Assembly (NCBI RefSeq): GCF_014640555.1
Contig: NZ_BMHE01000030.1
Coordinates: 26,817-90,816, forward strand
DNA from: Paenibacillus marchantiophytorum
GTDB taxonomy: Bacteria; Bacillota; Bacilli; Paenibacillales; NBRC-103111
Length of the DNA: 64,000 nt
Reading direction: 5' to 3'
A model generated the notes under the pieces. That model made no database searches, was not told the origin of the DNA, and saw only the letters and a program-made list of their open reading frames with translations. Both the position numbers and the translations under genes were made by a program. Below are positions 15,401-23,797 of the stretch, piece after piece; positions within the stretch are counted from its first letter, which is position 1; the number at the start of each line of letters is the position of its first letter.

Positions 15401-15718
15401 TTACGATGAGATTACTGCCATGATTTTGAAACTGATATAAGCAGAGAGCGTCAGTGGCAGCACACTGAGCACCAGCATACCCAGCCTCGTCCCGCGGTCT
15501 TCTTTGCGCAAAACAATCGAATTGCCAATGAACCACACCAGTACATAAACACATAAAGCAGCTATCGCCATGTACCGTTCCTGATTGGCCGGCCGCGACA
15601 TGAAGCCATAAAAGCCGAAAATCATATAAATGACCGCATAGGGAGTTGGAATACCCAACAGCAGATTGAAAAGCCAATAGGCTTGGAATTTTCGTTTGGT
15701 GAAAATCGTTTGATTCAC
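15401..15718 (-). CDS. Small integral membrane protein, unknown function
   Basis: Not recognised. The 105-aa product has three or possibly four hydrophobic segments: residues 13-37 (YWLFNLLLGIPTPYAVIYMI), 48-66 (AIAALCVYVLVWFIGNSIV) and 78-103 (LGMLVLSVLPLTLSAYISF), with a charged RKEDRGTR loop between the last two. An alternative frame on the same strand (15384-15677) overlaps it but is rich in Cys, Gln and His and has no membrane pattern, so this frame is preferred. AAGGAG lies about 12 nt upstream. It sits between uvsE and a tetR gene with no obvious partner. Confidence 0.6.
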   Translation of the reverse strand: MNQTIFTKRKFQAYWLFNLLLGIPTPYAVIYMIFGFYGFMSRPANQERYMAIAALCVYVLVWFIGNSIVLRKEDRGTRLGMLVLSVLPLTLSAYISFKIMAVISS

Positions 15719-15812
15719 TTCGGCACGCTCCTTTGACCGGAAATCTACTAGAAATATTGTAGCTTTTCCGGCTAAGAAGAATAAGTACTAAATTTTTATA
15801 GTACTGTTTATC

Positions 15813-16394
15813 CTAAGATGGTGTTTTAATGCCTTCAAAGGCCATTGTCACCAGATTTTCCACATAAGCATCGTCCAGCTTGTCCCCGGTTAATAGCATT
15901 CTATAAAAAATGGGACCATAAATGAGATCAATGCATATTTCCATATCGATATTTGCTTTCAATTCCCCGCTCTGAGCCCCTTGCTCCAATAAAAGTCGGG
16001 CCTCGCGCCGACGGGGTTGGAAGTATCTAGTTCGATAAGCTTCAGCCAGCCCTGCATCAAACTGTCCTTCCCCGATTAATTCGGTAATGATTTTACCTTC
16101 CCGACTTGTCAAAAAGCGGGCTACATTCGTGGCATGAATGAGTACATTATTGAACACTGAGCCGGTGTCAGGCACTGGCAGTCTTGCTGTAGCCGCCGAC
16201 ATGTAACCATCCATAACAACAGCTGCCTTATTGGGCCACCATTTATAAATGGTCGCTTTGCTGACTTGGGCACGCTCAGCGATTTTCTCAACAGTAACGA
16301 CTCCAAAGCCATGCTCCAACAACAAGTCATACGAAGCAGCAAGGATAGACTGCTGCGTTTCAAGATTACGCGGACGCCCTCTTTTGGCTTTCAC
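15813..16394 (-). CDS. TetR/AcrR-family repressor, divergent from an MFS transporter
   Basis: A 193-aa one-component regulator. The N-terminal helix-turn-helix spans about residues 12-58 (ILAASYDLLLEHGFGVVTV, then AERAQVSKATIYKWWPNK as the recognition helix). The C-terminal half (AICID...IFYRMLLTGD) is a TetR_C ligand domain of the type found with multidrug pumps. It is divergent from the MFS gene at 16559. The shared 160-bp gap contains two perfect AAACG-N3-CGTTT palindromes and one partial copy, consistent with autoregulation and repression of the pump. Ligand unknown. Confidence 0.88.
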   Translation of the reverse strand: MKAKRGRPRNLETQQSILAASYDLLLEHGFGVVTVEKIAERAQVSKATIYKWWPNKAAVVMDGYMSAATARLPVPDTGSVFNNVLIHATNVARFLTSREGKIITELIGEGQFDAGLAEAYRTRYFQPRRREARLLLEQGAQSGELKANIDMEICIDLIYGPIFYRMLLTGDKLDDAYVENLVTMAFEGIKTPS

Positions 16395-16415
16395 ACGAAT
16401 TCCTCCTTTTTATAA

Positions 16416-16520
16416 AAACGATACGTTTATTATACAAATAATTGAGAATAGAAAAAATAACTATTTACAAAACGCTGCGTTTAGTATATCGTTTAATTAC
16501 TAATTAGTAAACTATACGTT
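16416..16520. promoter_or_regulatory. Triplicated TetR operator between tetR and MFS genes
   Basis: AAACGATACGTTT at 16416-16428, AAACGCTGCGTTT at 16470-16482 and the partial site AAACTATACGTTC at 16509-16521. The first two are perfect 5+3+5 inverted repeats, and the last two are followed by AGTAT or CAGTAT. The three sites cover the whole divergent promoter region; spacing of 54 and 39 bp puts them close to whole helical turns. Confidence 0.7.
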
Positions 16521-16558
16521 CAGTATTTAAAATTCAGAAAAGACTGAGGAGGATTATG

Positions 16559-17761
16559 ATGGAAACAAAACAAAGGACGGAAGGTAAACATATTTCAAGT
16601 TGGATGATCTTTTTGCTAGCCGCATCTTGCGGGCTTATCGTTGCTAATCTTTATTATGCGCAAACCCTGATAGGACCAATAAGTGCCGATACAGGTCTGT
16701 CTGCCGCTGCGGCGGGTTTAATTGTTACTTTGACTCAAATCGGCTATGTGTTAGGACTCCTGTTTATCGTACCGCTCAGTGACATTATTGAAAACCGGCG
16801 TCTCGCCGTGATATCTCTCATTGTGGTAGTAGCTGCTTTGATTGGTGCCATATTCGCCCCTAACGCGCCTCTGTTTCTGATTGCGTCTCTATTCATTGGT
16901 TTGGGATCTGTGGTAGCCCAGATATTGGTGCCCTATGCGACTTACTTAGCTTCTGAAGAGCAGCGTGGCCGCGTTGTGGGGAATGTGATGAGTGGATTAT
17001 TGCTCGGCATCATGTTTGCTCGTCCAGTTGCGAGCTTTATTGCTAGCTTTTGGGGATGGAAAACGGTATTCCTTCTGTCTGCGATTGTCATTGCGCTCTT
17101 AACGGTGTTATTGTCGCGTGTTCTTCCTGAGCGGAAGCCTTCACCTGCCATCAACTACAGTAAATTGCTCCTCTCATTAATCACTCTTTTGCGCCAAACG
17201 CCTATATTGCGCCGCCGCGCCATCTATCAAGCTTGCTTGTTTGCGGCCTTTAGCCTTTTTTGGACTACGGTCCCTTTGCGACTGATCGATGAATTTGGAA
17301 TGTCTCAGCAAGGCATCGCCTTGTTTGCCTTAGCAGGTGTAGGAGGAGCCGTCGCGGCGCCGATCGCTGGGAGACTTGCGGATAAAGGCTTGACGCGACT
17401 TTTGACCGGATTGGCCATGCTGATTGCAGCCTTATCCTTTGGGTTGGCTTATTTATTTCAAAATAATTCAACTACAGCTCTCGCTCTCCTGGTTGTTGTC
17501 GCTATTCTGCTGGATATGGCTGTATCGGGAAACCTTGTGCTAGGACAGCGCGCGATTTATTCGTTGGGGAGTGAAACAAGAGGTCGTTTGAACGGGTTAT
17601 TCATGTCCATCTTCTTCATTGGCGGCGCAATCGGCTCCTCGTTGGGCGGCTGGTCTTATGTCCATGGGGGCTGGAATTTCACAACTCTGCTCGGAATTGC
17701 GCTGCCGCTTGTGGCCTTACTTTACTATTTTACGGAAAAAAGAGCTTTAGCGAGGACATAA
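16559..17761 (+). CDS. Major facilitator superfamily transporter
   Basis: A 400-aa protein with 12 predicted membrane helices and the MFS motif A region between helices 2 and 3 (PLSDIIENRRL) plus a second copy after helix 8 (GRLADKGLTRL). Position-wise it resembles the drug/sugar exporter MFS group (YnfM/AraJ-like) more than symporters. AGGAGG ends 6 nt before ATG 16559, favouring this over ATG 16556. It is divergent from the tetR gene with shared operators, so it is probably an inducible efflux pump. Substrate unknown. A bidirectional terminator follows. Confidence 0.85.
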   Translation: METKQRTEGKHISSWMIFLLAASCGLIVANLYYAQTLIGPISADTGLSAAAAGLIVTLTQIGYVLGLLFIVPLSDIIENRRLAVISLIVVVAALIGAIFAPNAPLFLIASLFIGLGSVVAQILVPYATYLASEEQRGRVVGNVMSGLLLGIMFARPVASFIASFWGWKTVFLLSAIVIALLTVLLSRVLPERKPSPAINYSKLLLSLITLLRQTPILRRRAIYQACLFAAFSLFWTTVPLRLIDEFGMSQQGIALFALAGVGGAVAAPIAGRLADKGLTRLLTGLAMLIAALSFGLAYLFQNNSTTALALLVVVAILLDMAVSGNLVLGQRAIYSLGSETRGRLNGLFMSIFFIGGAIGSSLGGWSYVHGGWNFTTLLGIALPLVALLYYFTEKRALART

Positions 17762-17768
17762 GCATACG

Positions 17769-17800
17769 AAAAGGCGCCTTCCCTTGCGGGACGGCGCCTT
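17769..17800. terminator. Bidirectional terminator between convergent genes
   Basis: AAGGCGCC-T-TCCC, loop TTGC, GGGA-C-GGCGCCTT; flanked by AAAA on the left and T/C-rich sequence on the right. Serves the MFS gene and the ddl operon. Confidence 0.8.
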
Positions 17801-17820
17801 CTTCCATCTGATTGACCCAA

Positions 17821-18144
17821 TTACGCTTGCTCTTGCTCACCGAAAAACATCTCAAAAGCCAGCGCCGTTTGAATCTTCGCTTCTTCTTCGTTCAGCCGGC
17901 GAATAAGCTCCATTTCCACTTGCGTCACTTCTTCTCCTTGGAAATTAATTTCCGCGATGGAGGCGACGATGCGAACAATGGCAATTGCCTGATTATCCGG
18001 CGTGTACGCGATAACCTTCTGACCTGTCGGGAAGACGCGGAAACCGCTCTTCACCATTTTGCCGCGACCATATTCCAGCAGCTCGAACAGCTCCTGCGCG
18101 GACTTGAATTTGCATACTGAATTAAATTCGGTTTGAAATCCCAT
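17821..18144 (-). CDS. Small conserved-looking cytoplasmic protein, unknown function
   Basis: Not firmly recognised; it resembles small DUF2584-type Bacillales proteins but I cannot confirm this. The 107 residues are soluble, with a beta-rich middle (KSGFRVFPTGQKVIAYTPDNQAIAIVRI) and an acidic helical C-terminus (EVEMELIRRLNEEEAKIQ). The ddl stop TAG is directly followed by ATG 18150, but GGAG spacing (9 nt) suits the second Met, 18144. It is translationally linked to ddl and shares its terminator, so it may be co-regulated with cell-wall synthesis. Confidence 0.7.
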   Translation of the reverse strand: MGFQTEFNSVCKFKSAQELFELLEYGRGKMVKSGFRVFPTGQKVIAYTPDNQAIAIVRIVASIAEINFQGEEVTQVEMELIRRLNEEEAKIQTALAFEMFFGEQEQA

Positions 18145-18150
18145 TTGCAT

Positions 18151-19296
18151 CTACTCCACATCAAAAGAATATTGGATACTTTGCTTCGTCGCATGCCGTT
18201 CGATCGCTAATTGGATCAAATCATCGAGCAGCTCTGCGTAGGGCTTACCAGTTTCTTGCCACAGCAAGGGGTACATGCTGAATGGGGTGAAACCCGGCAT
18301 CGTGTTGATTTCGTTGATGTAGATTTTGTTATCGGCTTTGCCTAGGAAGAAATCCATACGTGACAAGCCGCTGCCATCCACAGCCAAGTAGGCTTGAATT
18401 GCCAGCTGTCTAATTTGTTCAGCTGTTTCCGCGGGAATATCGGCAGGAATCACCATAGCTGACTTGCCATCGAGATACTTCGCTTTGTAATCGTAGAATT
18501 CGTTGGATGAAACAATTTCACCCGCTACAGAAGCGATAGGCTCATCATTACCCAGAATAGCGACTTCAATCTCACGCGCATCGATATTTTCTTCAATGAT
18601 GACTTTGCGGTCGTATTGGAAGGCAAAATTGACAGCTTCGATTAATTCTTCTTGATTTCTCGCTTTGGAAATACCAACACTGGAACCTAGATTAGCCGGC
18701 TTCACGAAGCAAGGATAACCGATCGCTGTTTCGAGCTCGACCAAATGATACGCCCGATTCTTCTCCCACTCCGTACGCGTGAAATGACGGAAAATGCATT
18801 GCGGCAGTCCCTCTTGCGCAAAAATTTTCTTCATCATGACTTTATCCATTCCGACTGCAGACGCAAGCACGCCTGCCCCTACGTATGGAATATTGGCCAT
18901 TTCGAGCAAACCTTGGATCGTTCCGTCTTCCCCGAACGTACCGTGCAGCAGCGGAAATATGACATCCATCCCTGTGTTCTTCGTTGCGGAGGCGCCTGCT
19001 GCGGCAACACTCACATCGCCTTTGGCTTGAATAGCTCCGAATATAGGAGCGAATGCGTTAGAAGCAGGCGCATTTGCGGCATCTCCCGTGCTGAAGGTGA
19101 GAGCCTCTTTGGATTCTGCCGGACCAAGCAGCGGCGCACCGCTTCTCCACTCCCCTTTTTTGGATATATAAAACGGTGTTACCTCATATTTCGTGAAGTC
19201 TACGGCTTTCATAACTGCCAGTGCCGTTTGCAAGGACACGTCATGCTCTCCGGATTTCCCTCCATAAATGAGTCCAATTCTGATTTTGCCGCTCAT
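18151..19296 (-). CDS. ddl: D-alanine--D-alanine ligase
   Basis: ATP-grasp enzyme that makes the D-Ala-D-Ala end of the peptidoglycan stem. The 381 aa are slightly long for the family because of an Ala-rich insert near residues 75-105. Motifs: GGKSGEHDVSL at the N-terminus, GTFGEDGTIQGLLE, CFVKPANLGSSVGISK (ATP site), the omega loop EFYDYKAKYLDG, and the metal-binding DFFLG...YINEINTMPGFT. The Tyr in the omega loop (YDYKAKY) indicates D-Ala-D-Ala, not the D-lactate specificity of VanA-type ligases. It is the first gene of a two-gene operon. Confidence 0.95.
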   Translation of the reverse strand: MSGKIRIGLIYGGKSGEHDVSLQTALAVMKAVDFTKYEVTPFYISKKGEWRSGAPLLGPAESKEALTFSTGDAANAPASNAFAPIFGAIQAKGDVSVAAAGASATKNTGMDVIFPLLHGTFGEDGTIQGLLEMANIPYVGAGVLASAVGMDKVMMKKIFAQEGLPQCIFRHFTRTEWEKNRAYHLVELETAIGYPCFVKPANLGSSVGISKARNQEELIEAVNFAFQYDRKVIIEENIDAREIEVAILGNDEPIASVAGEIVSSNEFYDYKAKYLDGKSAMVIPADIPAETAEQIRQLAIQAYLAVDGSGLSRMDFFLGKADNKIYINEINTMPGFTPFSMYPLLWQETGKPYAELLDDLIQLAIERHATKQSIQYSFDVE

Positions 19297-19337
19297 TCCG
19301 TACCTCCGTCTAGTCGTTCTATTTCCGTTCTTACCTA

Positions 19338-20357
19338 TTACATTTCATCAGCAACTCGAACGAAAACGTATTTGGTCCGCTCCGTCCAAGCGGGTGAATC
19401 TTTATAAGCCCAATATCGATTTCGGCTATTATACGTGTGGGCATTCACAAGAGGCATATCGTTGGCATCTTTGCCAATGACGATGACGTTGTGCTGGAAC
19501 CGGCCGTCGCCGTCCCAATCGTAGCTAATTGTGTCTCCCTGCTGCAGTTCGCGCGGATCATCCACGGCATGACCATGAAGCCCCTTGCGGCTGTGCGAGA
19601 GAAATGATTGCAAGCTGTTGGCTACCGCCCAGCTGAAGCTCCACAGCTCTTGATGGCCTCTTCTGCCAGCGTACCACCAGCCCAAATCCCTTTTTCCAGT
19701 ATAGTCCATTGGAGCCCCGCCTGCAAAGAGGCATTGCGAGACAAAGTTGGTGCAATCGACTTCGAATTCTTCATATTTGGGGTTCGGGGTTTTCCACCAA
19801 GTTTCGGCATACTCTACAGCTTTGGGGCGGTTATAAATGATTTTTCGCGGAGCGAATTCCTGGGCCCCGCTGTTGAGAATACTATGGTTGATGTAAGGAA
19901 GAGAGGGGGCTCTTCGCAGCCCTTCCACGAAATCTTCAGGCTCAGGCATAACAAAGCCACGCGACTTACCAGGAAGCGATTTCTCAGCTTGCATTGCTTC
20001 CGCAAACCTTACTTGCCAGCGGTTCGCTGTATGATCTATGGTGACGCGTTCTGTTTCAATCCGCTCCTCCAAATGCTGCGTTGATCCGATCTGATAATGC
20101 AGGAAACGATGCATTCTGATTTCTGTAATCGTCTCCTGAGCGGATTCTCTGACTCCTGTGAGGCGAAGCTTGGTTTCTCCCCGCAGCAGCTTGGCGTCGC
20201 GTTCTCGGTAGCAGTCCAGCAGCCTGCGAATACGGACATCCTGTGTGCGAAGATAAGCGCTGTCGGCGATAAAGGCTTCAAGCGGTGCTGCAGAGCCTTC
20301 GACCTCTGCTTGATTTTTGGCGTGAACGTAGTTGTAGAGCGCTGTTTGCCAGGACAT
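19338..20357 (-). CDS. Amidase_6-type (putative NlpC/P60-like) protein
   Basis: A 339-aa protein with two parts. Residues 1-165 are helical and charged, with no signal peptide. Residues 175-335 carry the putative amidase domain seen in spore formers: YEEFEVDCTNFVSQCLFAGGAPM has the likely catalytic Cys in DCTNFVSQ, QHNVIVIG the likely His, and NAHTYNSRNRYW a conserved C-terminal block. Similar proteins are often sporulation-associated or act on the wall, but the lack of a secretion signal here suggests mother-cell or cytoplasmic action unless exported otherwise. It is 41 bp upstream of ddl and could be co-transcribed. Substrate unknown. Confidence 0.75.
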   Translation of the reverse strand: MSWQTALYNYVHAKNQAEVEGSAAPLEAFIADSAYLRTQDVRIRRLLDCYRERDAKLLRGETKLRLTGVRESAQETITEIRMHRFLHYQIGSTQHLEERIETERVTIDHTANRWQVRFAEAMQAEKSLPGKSRGFVMPEPEDFVEGLRRAPSLPYINHSILNSGAQEFAPRKIIYNRPKAVEYAETWWKTPNPKYEEFEVDCTNFVSQCLFAGGAPMDYTGKRDLGWWYAGRRGHQELWSFSWAVANSLQSFLSHSRKGLHGHAVDDPRELQQGDTISYDWDGDGRFQHNVIVIGKDANDMPLVNAHTYNSRNRYWAYKDSPAWTERTKYVFVRVADEM

Positions 20358-20390
20358 CTTGGGTAACCTCCTAAAATAGTTTTCCGATAA

Positions 20391-20578
20391 GAGACTCCAA
20401 AGACTGCTATTTATTGAAAAGCACGTGTGTGAGGCATACTAAGAGTCTTTAGAAGCTTCTATTTCCCTTAAATTGACACAAAACAGACGAATCCCAGTAA
20501 TTAGAAGTCTTTAGAGACTGCTAATCGGCATCTTTCTTCCCATATTTCATGAATAGAAGTCCCAAAAGACTTTTATCC
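20391..20578. repeat. Intergenic four-module repeat, spacing 52/62/52 bp
   Basis: Four related 20-bp modules begin at 20391, 20443, 20505 and 20557: GAGACTCCAAAGACTGCTAT, GAGTCTTTAGAAGCTTCTAT, AAGTCTTTAGAGACTGCTAA and AAGTCCCAAAAGACTTTTAT. Modules 2-4 each contain a small inverted repeat (AGAAGCTTCT; AGTC/GACT; AAGTC/GACTT). Spacings are 52, 62 and 52 bp, almost the same geometry as the array at 24.6 kb although the sequences are unrelated. The rest of the gap up to the acnA promoter (to about 20700) holds nothing else I recognise. Confidence 0.75.
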
Positions 20579-20707
20579 AAACATGCTTTAGCGACTCTTA
20601 GAGCCGCCTGCAAGTGTTTCTTGCTCATTTTCTGAAGGACGAGCCCGATTTGCTTTGAATTGATTCAATATATGACATTTATCCGATAAAAATGATTGAA
20701 ATAAATC

Positions 20708-20780
20708 TTTACTGATACACAGTGAGACGGTATACTTGAAGTAGGGGATAAATGAAATTGAGTTTCACTAGTTGAAACTC
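20708..20780 (+). promoter_or_regulatory. acnA promoter and IclR-like operator
   Basis: Promoter TTTACT (20708-20713), 17 bp, TATACT (20731-20736). Downstream of the start, AGTTTCACTAGTTGAAAC (20761-20778) sits inside a perfect 8+5+8 inverted repeat (20760-20780). It matches 16 of 18 bases of the repeat in front of the iclR gene (27185-27202). An additional TGAAA half-site at 20753 gives three half-sites at exact 10-bp steps (20753, 20763, 20773). Confidence 0.65.
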
Positions 20781-20813
20781 GGTGGATGAAGATATTTTAA
20801 GGAGGAATTACCC

Positions 20814-23531
20814 ATGTCCAACAAGGACTCTTTTTCCGTGCGTAAGCAGTTAACTGTCGGCACGAAATCGTTCCAGTATTACAGTCTTCCTGACTTTGAA
20901 AGCCAAGGTCACGGCACTATCAACAATTTGCCTGTTTCCATCCGCGTTTTGCTTGAAGCTGCTATTCGTCAATTCGACGGTCGCGCGATTACAAGCGAAC
21001 ATGTGAAACAAATCGCTGGCTGGGCTGAAGGCCGCGATGAAAACAAAGAAATTCCTTTCATTCCTGCTCGTATCGTTCTTCAGGATTTCACCGGAGTTCC
21101 AGTCGTCGTTGACCTTGCGGCAATGCGTGCGACTATGGCTCGTGAAGGTGGAGATCCGAGAAGGATCAACCCGCTTGTTCCTGTAGACCTTGTTATTGAC
21201 CACTCTGTCATGGTTGATGCTTTCGGATCCCCGGATGCACTCGAAATGAACATTAACTTAGAATTCGAAAGAAACGAAGAGCGTTACCGCTTCTTGCGTT
21301 GGGCTCAAACGGCATTCGATAATTTCCGTGCTGTTCCTCCTTCAACAGGTATCGTTCACCAAGTTAACTTGGAGTACCTGGCTTCCGTAGCCGCTACGAA
21401 AACAATCGACGGTGAAACTGTCGTTTACCCAGATTCCTTGGTTGGTACTGACTCCCATACAACCATGATCAATGGTCTTGGTGTTGTAGGTTGGGGCGTC
21501 GGCGGTATCGAAGCTGAAGCAGGCATGCTTGGACAACCGCTTTACTTCGTAGCTCCGGACGTTGTTGGTTTTAAATTGACAGGCCACTTGGCAGAAGGCG
21601 CTACAGCGACTGACTTGGCTTTGACTGTTACGCAAATTTTGCGTAAAAAAGGCGTTGTTGGTAAATTCGTTGAGTTCTTCGGTCCTGGTCTGAGCAACAT
21701 TTCCTTGGCTGACCGTGCAACTGTAGCTAACATGGCTCCTGAGTACGGCGCAACCATCGGTTTCTTCCCAGTTGACAACGAAACATTGAACTACCTGAAA
21801 TCTACAGGCCGTGAAGCTGATCAAATTGCACTTGTCGAAGCTTACTACAAAGCACAAGGCATGTTCCGTACAGACAGCACACCGGATCCTGTATTCACAG
21901 AAGTTGTTGAACTAGATCTTGGTTCCGTAGTACCAAGCTTAGCTGGTCCTAAACGTCCTCAAGACCGTGTTGAGCTTACGAACATGAAAGAGTCTTTCAA
22001 CTCCATCATCCGTACGCCGATCGACAAAGGTGGATATGGCCTGACAGACGAGAAAATCAACGAAGTTGTAGAAGTCGTTTACCCAAGCGGCGAAACAGCG
22101 AAAATGGGCACAGGCGCTGTCGTTATTGCAGCGATCACTTCCTGTACCAACACTTCCAACCCAAGCGTTATGCTAGGTGCCGGACTTGTAGCGAAAAAAG
22201 CGGTAGCTCGCGGTTTGAGAAAACCAGCTTTCGTAAAAAGCTCCCTGACACCAGGCTCCTTGGTTGTTACCGAGTACCTGATCAAAGCTGGCTTGCTTGA
22301 GCCTCTAGAAGCACTAGGCTTCCACGTTGCAGGTTACGGCTGTGCAACTTGTATCGGTAACTCCGGTCCGCTTCCAGACGAAGTCAGCAAAGCTATCATC
22401 GATAACGATATGACAGTGGCTGCCGTTATTTCCGGTAACCGTAACTTTGAAGGCCGTGTACATGCGCAAGTCAAAGCCAACTACCTGGGATCACCTCCAC
22501 TTGTTGTTGCTTATGCTCTTGCAGGAACAGTAAACATTGATTTGGCTAACGATCCAATCGGCTATGACCAAAACAACCAACCTGTCTACCTCAAAGACAT
22601 CTGGCCAACAAACCAAGAGATCCAAGAAGCTCTGGGCATTGCAATGAGCGCTGATATGTTCCGTGACAAATACAGCAATGTATTCCGTGCGAACGAGCGT
22701 TTCAACGAAATCGCAATTCCAGAAGGCGATCTGTACGAATTCGACAACAAATCCACTTACATTCAAGAACCTCCGTTCTTCACGGATCTGGGTACGGTTC
22801 TGGATGATATCGCGGATATTCGCAACGCCAAAACATTGGCTCTGCTTAGCGATTCCGTAACAACGGATCACATCTCGCCAGCAGGTAACATCAAAGTTGA
22901 CAGCCCAGGGGGCCAATACTTGATCGACCATGGCGTCAAAAAAGAAGATTTCAACTCCTATGGTTCCCGTCGTGGTAACCACGAAGTGATGATGCGCGGT
23001 ACGTTCGCGAACATCCGTATTCGTAACCAAGTGGCACCTGGCACAGAAGGCGGCGTAACAACTTACCTGCCAACTGGCGAAGTTGAGTCCATCTACGATG
23101 CTTCCATGAAGTATCAAGCTGAAGGCCAAAACCTTGTCGTTATCGCTGGTAAAGAGTATGGAACTGGAAGCTCCCGTGACTGGGCAGCCAAAGGAACATT
23201 CCTGCTCGGCGTGAAAGCTGTTATCGCAGAAAGCTTCGAGCGTATTCACCGCAGCAACCTTGTTGGTATGGGCGTTCTTCCACTTCAATTCCTTGATGGA
23301 ACTGGCTGGAAAACACTTGGTATCACAGGTCGCGAAACATTCGATATCACAGGTCTGAGCAACGATGTTCAACCAGGTTCGACGGTTAAAGTTACAGCAA
23401 CTCGTGAAGACGGAACAAGCTTCGAATTCAACGCTCTCGTGCGTTTGGACAGCTTGGTTGACGTGGATTACTACCGTAATGGCGGTATCCTGCAAACCGT
23501 TCTTCGCTCCATCCTTGCTGAGAATAAATAA
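20814..23531 (+). CDS. acnA: Aconitate hydratase A
   Basis: Interconverts citrate and isocitrate in the TCA cycle; 4Fe-4S enzyme, and in Bacillus the apo-form also binds RNA. The 905 aa match the AcnA/IRP1 class. Cluster ligands are Cys444 in ITSCTNTSNP and Cys510 and Cys513 in GYGCATCIGNSG. Other marks are SLVGTDSHTTMINGLGVVGWGVGGIEAEA, the swivel-domain SRRGNHEVMMRGTF and the active-site Ser segment YGTGSSRDWAAKG. A classic AAGGAGG SD lies 9 nt before ATG 20814. It is monocistronic with its own promoter, operator and terminator; codon use is that of a highly expressed gene. Confidence 0.97.
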   Translation: MSNKDSFSVRKQLTVGTKSFQYYSLPDFESQGHGTINNLPVSIRVLLEAAIRQFDGRAITSEHVKQIAGWAEGRDENKEIPFIPARIVLQDFTGVPVVVDLAAMRATMAREGGDPRRINPLVPVDLVIDHSVMVDAFGSPDALEMNINLEFERNEERYRFLRWAQTAFDNFRAVPPSTGIVHQVNLEYLASVAATKTIDGETVVYPDSLVGTDSHTTMINGLGVVGWGVGGIEAEAGMLGQPLYFVAPDVVGFKLTGHLAEGATATDLALTVTQILRKKGVVGKFVEFFGPGLSNISLADRATVANMAPEYGATIGFFPVDNETLNYLKSTGREADQIALVEAYYKAQGMFRTDSTPDPVFTEVVELDLGSVVPSLAGPKRPQDRVELTNMKESFNSIIRTPIDKGGYGLTDEKINEVVEVVYPSGETAKMGTGAVVIAAITSCTNTSNPSVMLGAGLVAKKAVARGLRKPAFVKSSLTPGSLVVTEYLIKAGLLEPLEALGFHVAGYGCATCIGNSGPLPDEVSKAIIDNDMTVAAVISGNRNFEGRVHAQVKANYLGSPPLVVAYALAGTVNIDLANDPIGYDQNNQPVYLKDIWPTNQEIQEALGIAMSADMFRDKYSNVFRANERFNEIAIPEGDLYEFDNKSTYIQEPPFFTDLGTVLDDIADIRNAKTLALLSDSVTTDHISPAGNIKVDSPGGQYLIDHGVKKEDFNSYGSRRGNHEVMMRGTFANIRIRNQVAPGTEGGVTTYLPTGEVESIYDASMKYQAEGQNLVVIAGKEYGTGSSRDWAAKGTFLLGVKAVIAESFERIHRSNLVGMGVLPLQFLDGTGWKTLGITGRETFDITGLSNDVQPGSTVKVTATREDGTSFEFNALVRLDSLVDVDYYRNGGILQTVLRSILAENK

Positions 23532-23581
23532 TTCAGTTTACAACATGCAAACACACACACACATGTATGCAAAAACACACC

Positions 23582-23617
23582 AAATCCGGGAATGCCTTAT
23601 GGCATTTTCGGATTTTT
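23582..23617 (+). terminator. acnA terminator
   Basis: AAATCCG-GG-AATGCC, loop TTAT, GGCATT-TT-CGGATTT, then a seven-T run. An (AC)n microsatellite lies just before it at about 23547-23562. Confidence 0.9.
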
Positions 23618-23797
23618 TTATTTGGATAAGATGCGGCTGCTAATAGGTTCACCGGACTGTGAATGCGTTTTCTTCGAGTTTGCGCCACACGCTGAACCCT
23701 TAGAGCCCCAAGTGATTGACTTACATTTCCAAATACTGCGGGTTGAGCCTGCCTTTCTCCCCTACTATACTGGGTAGAGCGAAAGGGGAGATGAACG

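Noticed and set aside
15384..15677. Alternative 97-codon minus-strand frame overlapping the small membrane protein
   Set aside because: Cys/His/Gln-rich without hydrophobic segments; the other frame has a clear membrane pattern and an SD.
18151..19296. VanA-type D-Ala-D-Lac ligase
   Set aside because: The omega loop has the Tyr pattern (YDYKAKY) of ordinary Ddl, and no vanH/vanX-like neighbours exist.
22491..23495. 334-codon open frame antisense to acnA
   Set aside because: Mirror of strongly biased aconitase codons; no start signal and no recognisable motif.
23545..23562. (AC)n tract after acnA as a phase-variation element
   Set aside because: It lies between the stop codon and the terminator, outside any promoter or coding sequence, so length change would have no evident effect.
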